Shown here one piece after another: positions 7,128 through 12,878 of a DNA stretch of 32,146 nt. The translations under genes and the position numbers were made by a program. This DNA comes from Candidatus Woesebacteria bacterium (GTDB taxonomy: Bacteria; Patescibacteriota; Microgenomatia; Woykebacterales; 2-01-FULL-43-14). Under the pieces are notes generated by a model that saw only the letters and a program-made list of their open reading frames with translations, did not search any database and was not told the DNA's origin. Location of the stretch: positions 1 to 32,146 of the forward strand of contig JAGVAV010000037.1 in assembly GCA_020060105.1 (NCBI GenBank), in the 5' to 3' direction. Within the stretch, counting starts at the first letter, position 1. The number at the start of each line of letters is the position of its first letter.

Positions 7128-8042
7128 TTAATTAACTAAATTAATTGGACTTCCCTTTAAATAGGCTTCAACGTTGTCAATCATAATGTCGTTCGAAGTT
7201 CGAGCGGTTACATCAGTCCAAAAAGCAATGTGTGGAGTAGTAAAGCTCCTATCACTTTTTAACAATTCGCGGTAAGCGGGGTTACTTGTATCCCCCACCC
7301 CAATGTCCCCAGCATCAATTGCCGCTCCTGCAATATTCTTTCCAAGGGAGTCTTTAAGTGCTGCAACGTCAAAAGTTTTTAAAGCAGCGATCGAAATAAA
7401 ATACGATCCTTTTTTAAAAATACTAAAGAAATTCTTTTCGAGCAAACCTTCTGTCGAAGGCTCATATCTTAAACAATTCGCAACTACATCCACATCTTTT
7501 ACACAACTTAAAAGGTCATCGCCCCTTTTAAAGTAACTTACATTCATTCCGAAAGCCCCACAAAGTTCACCAACTCGTTTGCCTACATTTCCCGCACCTA
7601 AGATACAAACTTTCTTTCCTGAAAGTCCTAAAGTTTTTTCAGGAAAAGAGTTTCTGGGCAAATTATTAACATTTATATACCCTGGCAGCTGTCTAAATAG
7701 GTTTAAAAGCATCGCCACCACCCACTCTGCCACTGCTTCTTTATTGCAGCCAGGAGAATTTGAAACTAAGACATTAATTGATTTCAATTTAGGAAGATCC
7801 AGCCAACCAACACCGACAAGAGGAAGAGAAATAAATACGTCTTTAAGACCTGTGGCTTTTTCCTTCAGACCACATTCACCAGAACAAATAACATCAGCCC
7901 CTTGACACCTGGATAACCACTCTTCAGGGGTTGCAGGTACTTCATCGTAAAAAGTAACCTCGCCTAAGCTTTTTAGGCGTTCTATCTGGTCAGGGTATAG
8001 ATCCATGTCTTGGGTAATAACAATCTTTTTTCGCGTATTCAT
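7128..8042 (-). CDS. D-isomer-specific 2-hydroxyacid dehydrogenase family protein
   Basis: 304 residues with the two-domain arrangement of the family: substrate domain at both ends and a Rossmann NAD(P)-binding domain with GAGNVG at 149-154 (VCILGAGNVGKRVGELCGAFGM). The family reduces 2-keto acids to D-2-hydroxyacids. The catalytic histidine is plausible (TTPHIAFWT, about residue 270), but the usual Arg of the S-x-x-RG segment is replaced (SIAALKTFDVAAL) and the Glu of the D-V-F-E-x-E-P segment is not evident (AIDAGDIGVGD), so activity may be altered or lost. It sits between a GIY-YIG gene (10-base gap) and a NUDIX gene (4-base gap) on the same strand. Confidence 0.85.
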   Translation of the reverse strand: MNTRKKIVITQDMDLYPDQIERLKSLGEVTFYDEVPATPEEWLSRCQGADVICSGECGLKEKATGLKDVFISLPLVGVGWLDLPKLKSINVLVSNSPGCNKEAVAEWVVAMLLNLFRQLPGYINVNNLPRNSFPEKTLGLSGKKVCILGAGNVGKRVGELCGAFGMNVSYFKRGDDLLSCVKDVDVVANCLRYEPSTEGLLEKNFFSIFKKGSYFISIAALKTFDVAALKDSLGKNIAGAAIDAGDIGVGDTSNPAYRELLKSDRSFTTPHIAFWTDVTARTSNDIMIDNVEAYLKGSPINLVN

Positions 8043-8052
8043 TTTATTAACA

Positions 8053-8289
8053 TTAAACCAACCGACTGTTTCTAAAAGCTTGTCCAGAACCAGTTTTCAA
8101 GTATCTTTCAAAACGCAAAGCGTCAAGCCTATTTTTAAAAGCACAGAACCACAGTAATTCCAATGGTCTTAGATTTCTTGTTGACTCCGCAAACCCTTTT
8201 TCATGCTCTCTTAAGCGTTCTCTCAAATCAGGCGTAGAGCCTGTATAGATAGAGTTATCTTTTAGTTTTAGAAGGTAAACGTAGTACAT
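8053..8289 (-). CDS. GIY-YIG domain mini-protein
   Basis: 78 residues: YYVYLLK at 2-8, IYTGSTPDLRERLREHEKG at about 14-32 with conserved Arg and His, and the Glu-bearing helix ALRFERYLKTGSGQAFRN at about 57-74. Intact by motif. Its start codon and the 5' flank belong to a repeated block (8275-8413) that links it to tRNA-Ser(GGA); a second copy of this block next to tRNA-Ser(GCT) has lost the gene. The dehydrogenase gene begins 10 bases downstream. Function of stand-alone GIY-YIG proteins is not established; DNA cleavage is the expected chemistry. Confidence 0.85.
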   Translation of the reverse strand: MYYVYLLKLKDNSIYTGSTPDLRERLREHEKGFAESTRNLRPLELLWFCAFKNRLDALRFERYLKTGSGQAFRNSRLV

Positions 8290-8413
8290 GTAACCCTCTG
8301 CTAAAGCTACGGGTTACACACTTCGCTTATCAATTCTAGATTTTCGTAAAAACATTACCTCTTAAGTACTACATGGTCGAAGACCACACGAAGCTTTAGC
8401 GAAGTGTGGCGGA
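8275..8413. repeat. Long direct repeat, copy A (tRNA-Ser 3' flank plus GIY-YIG start)
   Basis: About 139 bases closely matching 10514-10653. It runs from the first codons of the GIY-YIG gene to the 3' end of tRNA-Ser(GGA). It contains two hairpins of the window's palindrome family: GTAACCC...GGGTTAC (8290-8317) and CCACAC...GTGTGG (8384-8409) with core CGAAGCTTTAGCGAAG. Confidence 0.8.
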
Positions 8414-8497
8414 GGAGGAGGGATTCGAACCCCCGATAGTCTCACGACTATATTCGCTTTCCAAGCGAACGCACTAGGCCAGCTATGCGACTCCTCC
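8407..8497 (-). tRNA. tRNA-Ser (anticodon GGA)
   Basis: Class II cloverleaf on the minus strand: acceptor GGAGGAG/CTCCTCC, anticodon loop TTGGAAA (GGA), long variable arm, T-loop GGTTCGAATCC, discriminator G and encoded CCA (8407-8409). The CCA is the first arm of a palindrome (8384-8409). Confidence 0.95.
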
Positions 8498-8570
8498 AAA
8501 CACAGTTAAGAACTCAAAATTCAAATCCGATCCCGATTAAATCAGATTCAAAAGCTAACATTTTCTTTAG

Positions 8571-8999
8571 TTATTTTAACAGTTCTTTGGCACGTTGAAA
8601 AACTTCTTTATCTGTTTTAAAAGTTAATTTCTCTTCTACCTGATCAGCAAGGACCCACCCACTGTTCTCTACTTCCCAGTCATGATCCTTAATATCTCCA
8701 GAGACATATTTCATTAAATAAAATTTCACCGTCTTACTGATCTTTTGCCCCTCTTGACGATAAAAATAATGAGTCTCGCCAGACTCATCCACTATTTCTG
8801 CTTCCACCCCGCCTTCTTCTCTCACTTCCCGGAGAGCCGTCTCTTTCATTGATTCGTCTTTCCCAACCAACCCTTTTGGAAAACCCCAGCCATGATGACC
8901 GCTGTGCTGCACCAGCAAAACATAAAACTGATCATTTTCATTCTTAAAAACTATTCCCCCAGCCGAATATTCTCTTTTCCATTGACTTTTTTCTGCCAC
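8571..8999 (-). CDS. NUDIX hydrolase, diadenosine-polyphosphate/MutT-like
   Basis: 142 residues from GTG 8997-8999, chosen because GGAGG sits four bases before it; a longer in-frame ATG at 9023 lacks such a site. The NUDIX box G-x5-E-x7-REV-x-EEGG lies at about residues 43-64, preceded by the strand VLLVQHSGHHGWGFPKG typical of the small Ap4A hydrolase/MutT group. Expected to hydrolyse a nucleoside polyphosphate in the cytosol. It lies between tRNA-Ser(GGA) and tRNA-Arg(CCG), all on the minus strand, and may be transcribed with them. Its upstream flank is the 84-base repeat 9038-9121. Confidence 0.88.
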   Translation of the reverse strand: MAEKSQWKREYSAGGIVFKNENDQFYVLLVQHSGHHGWGFPKGLVGKDESMKETALREVREEGGVEAEIVDESGETHYFYRQEGQKISKTVKFYLMKYVSGDIKDHDWEVENSGWVLADQVEEKLTFKTDKEVFQRAKELLK

Positions 9000-9037
9000 G
9001 CTACCTCCATAGGCCTGATCCATCAGGTCTGGCGTCT

Positions 9038-9121
9038 TGCCACCCGTCGCTAAAGTTATGGATGGTTTGCCATCCGAAGCTTTAGCGGAGGATGGCGCGC
9101 TCGGCGGGACTCGAACCCACA
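9038..9121. repeat. 84-bp direct repeat, copy 1 (tRNA-Arg 3' half and flank)
   Basis: Identical, as read, to 9624-9707. It includes the 3' part of tRNA-Arg(CCG) and two hairpins: CCACCC...GGATGG (9040-9065) and GCCATCC...GGATGGC (9069-9096). The second begins with the tRNA discriminator and CCA end. Confidence 0.85.
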
Positions 9122-9168
9122 GGCTTCGGCTCCGGAGGCCGACGCTCTATCCATTGAGCTACGAGCGC
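9093..9168 (-). tRNA. tRNA-Arg (anticodon CCG)
   Basis: Minus strand: acceptor GCGCTCG/CGAGCGC, anticodon loop CTCCGGA (CCG, reads CGG), T-arm GTGGG/CCCGC with TTCGAGT loop, discriminator G, encoded CCA (9093-9095). The 3' half and flank are duplicated at tRNA-Arg(GCG). Confidence 0.95.
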
Positions 9169-9268
9169 CAACAAAAATAAAAGATCAAAAAGCAAAATGC
9201 AAAGTTAGAAAATTAATAAATTTCGACTTTACAATTTTAACTTTGCACTTTGAACTTTTAACTGGGTG

Positions 9269-9359
9269 TGGCGGCGGGAGCAGGATTCGAACCTGCGACC
9301 CCAAAAGATGAGGTAATTGTTTTCGAGACAATCGCTTTCGTCCACTCAGCCATCCCGCC
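9269..9359 (-). tRNA. tRNA-Ser (anticodon CGA)
   Basis: Class II cloverleaf on the minus strand: acceptor GGCGGGA/TCCCGCC, anticodon stem ATTGT/ACAAT with loop CTCGAAA (CGA, reads TCG), long variable arm, T-loop GGTTCGAATCC, discriminator G and encoded CCA (9269-9271). Flanked by AT-rich tracts with inverted AAAGTTAAAA-type words; no GCTTTAGC palindrome at this one. Confidence 0.95.
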
Positions 9360-9448
9360 CAAACAATTAAAAATACAAAGTTCAAACCCGACTTAATCGT
9401 ATTCAAAATGCAAAGTATCTTCCTCTGATTTTATGAGAGCGATATTTT

Positions 9449-9619
9449 CTAACGAAAAATAAATAACGAAGCTAATTTTTGCTGTCTTGGTAACTTTTCA
9501 CTTCGAACTGCTAGTGGCTCACCACGTTTAAACCATGGATACCGGCAGTTTTTGACTAAAGGTTTCAACTCTGACTTAATTCCTTTAGAATCACGCTTTG
9601 AAGTCACTGGTTTAAACAT
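9449..9619 (-). CDS. Possible small basic protein, 56 residues
   Basis: A 56-codon frame from ATG 9617-9619 to TAG 9449-9451 fills most of the gap between tRNA-Arg(GCG) and tRNA-Ser(CGA) (9360-9678, otherwise without genes). The product is strongly basic (for example KNCRYPWFKRGEP and RSEKLPRQQK) and its composition is less AT-driven than the surrounding spacer. The upstream site (GGCAGGTC) is a weak ribosome binding site. No family recognised; it may be a decayed passenger gene or chance. Confidence 0.3.
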   Translation of the reverse strand: MFKPVTSKRDSKGIKSELKPLVKNCRYPWFKRGEPLAVRSEKLPRQQKLASLFIFR

Positions 9620-9623
9620 GACC

Positions 9624-9707
9624 TGCCACCCGTCGCTAAAGTTATGGATGGTTTGCCATCCGAAGCTTTAGCGGAGGATGGCGCGCTCGGCGGGACTCGA
9701 ACCCACA
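9624..9707. repeat. 84-bp direct repeat, copy 2 (tRNA-Arg 3' half and flank)
   Basis: Identical, as read, to 9038-9121. Hairpins at 9626-9651 and 9655-9682; the latter starts at the CCA end of tRNA-Arg(GCG). Confidence 0.85.
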
Positions 9708-9754
9708 ACCTTCAGATCCGCAATCTGATGCTCTATCCATTAAGCTACGAGCGC
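9679..9754 (-). tRNA. tRNA-Arg (anticodon GCG)
   Basis: Minus strand: acceptor GCGCTCG/CGAGCGC, anticodon stem TCAGA/TCTGA with loop TTGCGGA giving GCG (reads CGC and CGT), T-arm as in tRNA-Arg(CCG), discriminator G, encoded CCA (9679-9681). Most bacteria use ACG here, with A34 edited to inosine by TadA; a genomic G34 would not need the editing. Confidence 0.93.
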
Positions 9755-9817
9755 TAATCGCTTCGCTCAAATTAAAAGTTTAAAGTTAAAAGCGCAAAAT
9801 TATTAATAACTTTTAGG

Positions 9818-10501
9818 TTATTGAAGGACTTCTTTGGAAACAGGTTCAGCCACACTCCGGCTCTTTTCTATCGGCACACGATTAACCAGCCCCTCCGTGG
9901 CTTTTTCCCACCAATTGCTTTTAGGGAGCTCTCGAAAAGGAAGGTATTGAGAAAGAAATTCCTTAATCTTTTCTTTTTGGTCGGCCGGGTAAACCATCGT
10001 TAAACGACCAGGAAAGCCAACCTTCACATCAATATTTAAGACGGGCTCTCCATACTTTTCCGAAAACCAAAAGTCAAGCAACTCCGACCAAAGGTACTCC
10101 TGATTCCCCGAGATTATCCCTTGAGTGGTAATTTTATGCTCCACCTCCTCGGGTGGAACAGTCGCCAAAACATAAACCACAAAAACTACGGCAATAATCG
10201 CCCCAATTAAAATCAATTCCCCCATGTAAAGAAGGACCACCGAAATAACCGCCAACATCAAACCAATGTTAATAAACCACTTTTTACTTCGAGGTCGAAA
10301 AACTCGGGAAGGAGCTCGCCAAACCATCAGGTTCTCGGCCCGCTTTTCCAATTCTCGTTGCCCTTCGGGAGATGGTTCTTCCCTTGTTGGCAGACCTTCC
10401 ACCGGTTCTTCGGATCCTTCCAACCTTCTAATCTCGCCTTGAATCTTACCTAATTGATCTTTTAATTCTTTTAATGTGCTTTCTGTCGTCGGATCGGGCA
10501 T
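9818..10501 (-). CDS. Conserved-looking membrane protein with cytosolic C-terminal domain
   Basis: 227 residues from an ATG with AGGAGG five bases upstream. A charged, partly coiled-coil N-terminus (about 5-60) is followed by two adjacent membrane helices (about 75-112; INIGLMLAVISVVLLYMG and ILIGAIIAVVFVVYVLAT) and a soluble domain (about 113-200) with strand-rich sequence ITTQGIISGNQEYLWSELLDFWF. The domain order resembles small membrane proteins common in CPR genomes (a DUF5673-like domain is possible but I cannot verify it). It stands alone between tRNA-Arg(GCG) and the repeat block that follows tRNA-Ser(GCT). No enzymatic motif is visible. Confidence 0.8.
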   Translation of the reverse strand: MPDPTTESTLKELKDQLGKIQGEIRRLEGSEEPVEGLPTREEPSPEGQRELEKRAENLMVWRAPSRVFRPRSKKWFINIGLMLAVISVVLLYMGELILIGAIIAVVFVVYVLATVPPEEVEHKITTQGIISGNQEYLWSELLDFWFSEKYGEPVLNIDVKVGFPGRLTMVYPADQKEKIKEFLSQYLPFRELPKSNWWEKATEGLVNRVPIEKSRSVAEPVSKEVLQ

Positions 10502-10513
10502 ACTATCCTCCTG

Positions 10514-10653
10514 TTAAACGTGGTGCATGTAACCCTACGCGTAAAACTTCGGGTTACACACTTCGCTTATCAATTCTAGGTTTTCGTACAAACATTGCCT
10601 CTTAAGCACCGTATGGTCAAAGACCACACAAAGCTTTAGCGAAGTGTGGCGGA
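10514..10653. repeat. Long direct repeat, copy B (tRNA-Ser 3' flank with a GIY-YIG start relic)
   Basis: Closely matches 8275-8413. At its left end, bases equivalent to the GIY-YIG start (ATGCACCACGTTTAA on the minus strand) are kept but run at once into a stop, so the gene itself has been lost here. Hairpins at 10529-10557 (degenerate core) and 10624-10649. Confidence 0.75.
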
Positions 10654-10739
10654 AGGGGTGGGATTCGAACCCACGAGGCACGATTAAGCACCAAGCGGTT
10701 TAGCAAACCGCCGCACTAGACCAGCTATGCGACCCTTCC
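10647..10739 (-). tRNA. tRNA-Ser (anticodon GCT)
   Basis: Class II cloverleaf on the minus strand: acceptor GGAAGGG/CCCTTCC, anticodon stem GCGGT/ACCGC with loop TTGCTAA (GCT), long variable arm, T-loop GGTTCGAATCC, discriminator G and encoded CCA (10647-10649), which opens the palindrome 10624-10649. Confidence 0.95.
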
Positions 10740-10743
10740 TAAT

Positions 10744-10835
10744 AATTAAAAGTTCAAAGTTAAAAAAGCAAAGTTATTAAACCAATGGCTTCTTGATTTC
10801 GTAACTTTTAACTTTTCATTTTGAAACTTTAATTA
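10744..10835. repeat. AT-rich imperfect palindrome upstream of tRNA-Ser(GCT)
   Basis: Words such as AATTAAAAGTTCAAAGTT on the left are mirrored by AACTTTTCATTTTGAAAC and TTTAATT on the right, giving arms of about 28 bases around a unique centre. Similar but shorter AAAGTTAAAA/TTTTAACTTT inverted tracts occur at 9190-9262, 9775-9815 and 12365-12425. Confidence 0.5.
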
Positions 10836-10845
10836 TATTACGTGC

Positions 10846-10874
10846 AATATATCAGAAAACAGCGTAAAATTCAA
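10846..10874 (-). promoter_or_regulatory. Possible promoter of tRNA-Ser(GCT)
   Basis: On the minus strand TTGAAT (10869-10874), a 17-base spacer and TATATT (10846-10851), about 107 bases before the tRNA 5' end and divergent from the comF-like gene. The long AT-rich palindrome lies between promoter and tRNA. Confidence 0.45.
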
Positions 10875-10879
10875 TCAGA

Positions 10880-11575
10880 ATGAGAACGCTTTCGGGAATC
10901 AAAAACTTGTTTCTAGAAGTCTTTTTCCCCAAAACCTGCCTCTTTTGTAGCAAACCCCACACCTATCTTTGCCTTGGTTGCCTAAAGAAACTCCAAACCG
11001 AAAGGGAAAGCGTTTGTTACCGCTGTCAAAGACCCGCCATCCACGGCTTTACCCACCCCGCCTGCCAAAAAAAGTTTGGCCTTGACGGGATCCTAATTGC
11101 CTCCTCTTACGATAAAGTCTTGAAGAAAACCATTCACGCCTTCAAATACCGCTTTATTAAAGAACTCGAGGAGCCCCTAGGGAAAATTTTAAACAACTTC
11201 CTTGAGGATAAGCTTTACCCGACAGACATAATCATCCCCGTTCCCCTTCATTCCCAAAAATCAAGACAGCGAGAATTTAACCAATCCTTGTTACTGGCCG
11301 AGAAAGTTAGTCAAAAGTTTCATTTACCTCTTCAACCCAAGTTACTCATTCGAAAACGAGCGACTTCCTCTCAAACCGAGTTTAACAGAGAAGAGCGTTA
11401 CCGCAATCTCAAAAATGCCTTTCATTGTCCTCACCCAAGGGAAATCGAAGGGAAAAAAATCTTGCTTATTGATGATGTCGCCACAACGTTTACGACACTA
11501 GAGGAATGTAGCAAAGTTTTGAAAAAAGCCGGGGCCAGAAAAGTCTGGGCGGCAGTGTTAGCTCATGGAAGATAA
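10880..11575 (+). CDS. comF: ComF family phosphoribosyltransferase-like protein
   Basis: 231 residues. An N-terminal double zinc-finger (C20-x2-C23, C31-x2-C34, then C46-x2-C49 and C62) is followed by a type I phosphoribosyltransferase domain with DIIIPVPLHSQKSRQREFNQS (about 117-137) and the PRPP loop ILLIDDVATTFTTL (about 196-209). ComF proteins are linked to DNA uptake and recombination downstream of competence pili, which is notable given the pilin locus from 17.8 kb, but there is no direct linkage. The start has a poor ribosome binding site (ATCAGA). It is the only plus-strand gene between 3 and 17 kb; it converges on a GIY-YIG gene with a gap of four bases. Confidence 0.9.
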   Translation: MRTLSGIKNLFLEVFFPKTCLFCSKPHTYLCLGCLKKLQTERESVCYRCQRPAIHGFTHPACQKKFGLDGILIASSYDKVLKKTIHAFKYRFIKELEEPLGKILNNFLEDKLYPTDIIIPVPLHSQKSRQREFNQSLLLAEKVSQKFHLPLQPKLLIRKRATSSQTEFNREERYRNLKNAFHCPHPREIEGKKILLIDDVATTFTTLEECSKVLKKAGARKVWAAVLAHGR

Positions 11576-11579
11576 GAAG

Positions 11580-11816
11580 TTAAAGAAAATGTTTATTCGT
11601 GAAGGCTCTGCCTGAGGCCGTCTTGAGATACTTTTCAAAAAGAATTGCTTTTTTCTTGGAACAAAAGGAACAATACCAAGCTAATTTAATCGGGCGGTAG
11701 TTTGAGGTTGAAGTTACACCACCTTCTTGGTGTTTCTCGATTCTTTTCTTGAGGTTCTCCGTCTGGCCAACGTAGTGTTTTCCGTTTGTTCGCAGCAAAA
11801 TATATACGTAAAACAT
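11580..11816 (-). CDS. GIY-YIG domain mini-protein
   Basis: 78 residues: FYVYILL at 2-8, HYVGQTENLKKRIEKHQEGG at about 14-33 with conserved Arg and His, and FEKYLKTASGRAF at about 60-72 carrying the catalytic Glu. Intact by motif and the closest relative of the remnant at 1423-1500. Convergent with the comF-like gene. Its upstream flank holds a GC-rich palindrome (11854-11893) and lies just downstream of the tmRNA gene. Confidence 0.85.
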   Translation of the reverse strand: MFYVYILLRTNGKHYVGQTENLKKRIEKHQEGGVTSTSNYRPIKLAWYCSFCSKKKAILFEKYLKTASGRAFTNKHFL

Positions 11817-11853
11817 GGGTTAATGCGTTGTCTAACTGTTGGGGGCAAAAAGT

Positions 11854-11893
11854 GGCCCTCCTTCGTCCGCCAGTTGGCGGACTACGGGCGGGC
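11854..11893. repeat. GC-rich nested palindrome
   Basis: Inner perfect hairpin GTCCGCC-AGTT-GGCGGAC (11865-11882) within outer complementary GCCC/GGGC blocks. It stands out in an AT-rich intergenic stretch. I recall similar GCC-GCC...GGC-GGC palindromes scattered in CPR genomes, unverified. Confidence 0.6.
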
Positions 11894-11963
11894 AGTCTTC
11901 GTTGATATTATAAAGAGTAGTAGGCATACCCATTAGTCTAGAGTTTTAACGAAAACTGGCCTG

Positions 11964-11989
11964 CCAGTCGAAGCTTTAGCGAAGACTGG
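11964..11989. repeat. GCTTTAGC palindrome at the tmRNA 3' end
   Basis: CCAGTC...GACTGG arms with core GAAGCTTTAGCGAA. The right arm overlaps the encoded CCA of tmRNA (11987-11989), exactly as at three tRNA types in this window. Confidence 0.75.
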
Positions 11990-12353
11990 TGGAGCTGAGG
12001 GGAATTGCACCCCTGTCCGAAAAAACGACCCCGAAGTGGAACTACAAGCTTAGTTGATTGGCAATATTCCTTACCAACAAACCCAACCAACAAAAATTGT
12101 CAGTAAGTAAGGTTGATAAAAATTGGATAAAACCAGGGAAACCAACCCTAATAATCCATCCCAACTATGGTCATGCCTTAGTTACTCCGCTGGGAGAGAG
12201 TAAATAAGACACCTACCCGTTACGCAGTTGCGTAAGCATAGGTAGGAGAATATGCCTTGTTGGCATTTATCAATTTGATAGTCTTTTTCGGCTTTCTATC
12301 ATGGCCGGCTTGCCCACTGTCAAAGTGCCTTCCCGTCGAAGCTAAACAGCCCC
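11987..12353 (-). ncRNA. ssrA: Transfer-messenger RNA (tmRNA)
   Basis: 367 nt on the minus strand. The tRNA-like ends pair as GGGGCTG (12347-12353) with CAGCTCC (11991-11997), followed by discriminator A and CCA; the 5' end continues with TTTAGCTTCGACGGG and the T-arm has TGCAATTCCCCTC-like sequence. The tag frame runs from the resume codon GCC (12262-12264) to TAA (12220-12222) and encodes ANKAYSPTYAYATA. It rescues stalled ribosomes together with SmpB, whose gene ends 63 bases upstream. The tag ends in ATA instead of the usual Ala-Ala. Confidence 0.95.
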
Positions 12354-12416
12354 AAACGCTAGAATCTAGAAATTAGAAAATAGAAAAAATCGCTACTATT
12401 TTCTACTTACTATTTT

Positions 12417-12878
12417 CTATTTTCTTTTTAGTTTCGCTTCTCGAAGTTCTTCTTCCACCTCTCTCTCCATCACCTTTCTCTTCAGAGCTTCTCTTTTCTC
12501 AAAGACTTTCTTTCCCCGAGCCAAGGCAATCTCCACTTTTATTTTGCCGCGCTTATTATACAACTTTAGAGGGATAATCGTCAAGTTTGCAGCGGAAGTT
12601 TTGCTTGACAGATAAATAATTTCTTTAGCATGCAGCAGTAACTTCCGGCTCCGGCGAGGGTCATAACCGGGGGACTCCTTTTGATAAGGAGCAATATAAG
12701 CGTTGGTTAAATAAGCCTCTCGATCGGTAATTCGAACAAAACTATCCGCCAAAGAAGCGCTCCCGGCTCTTAAGGACTTCACCTCCCCACCACTTAAGAC
12801 AACCCCAGCCTCAAAAGTTTGAAGAACTGAATAATCGTGGTGGGCTTTTTTATTAACAATCTTAATCTCTTTACTCAT
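12417..12878 (-). CDS. smpB: SsrA-binding protein SmpB
   Basis: 153 residues, normal for the family. KIVNKKAHHDYSVLQTFEAG and GVVLSGGEVKSLRAG at the N-terminus, YDPRRSRKLLLHAKEI at about 93-108 and the basic C-terminal tail that enters the mRNA channel (from about 135). It binds tmRNA and delivers it to stalled ribosomes. Its start overlaps the end of the upstream gene (12871-14940) by eight bases, so it is the last gene of the operon beginning with the SpoIID-type gene, and ssrA follows immediately. Confidence 0.97.
   Translation of the reverse strand: MSKEIKIVNKKAHHDYSVLQTFEAGVVLSGGEVKSLRAGSASLADSFVRITDREAYLTNAYIAPYQKESPGYDPRRSRKLLLHAKEIIYLSSKTSAANLTIIPLKLYNKRGKIKVEIALARGKKVFEKREALKRKVMEREVEEELREAKLKRK

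Noticed and set aside
11907-11912. TATAAT on the minus strand upstream of the GIY-YIG gene at 11580
   Set aside because: No -35 at a proper distance; left unannotated as a promoter.
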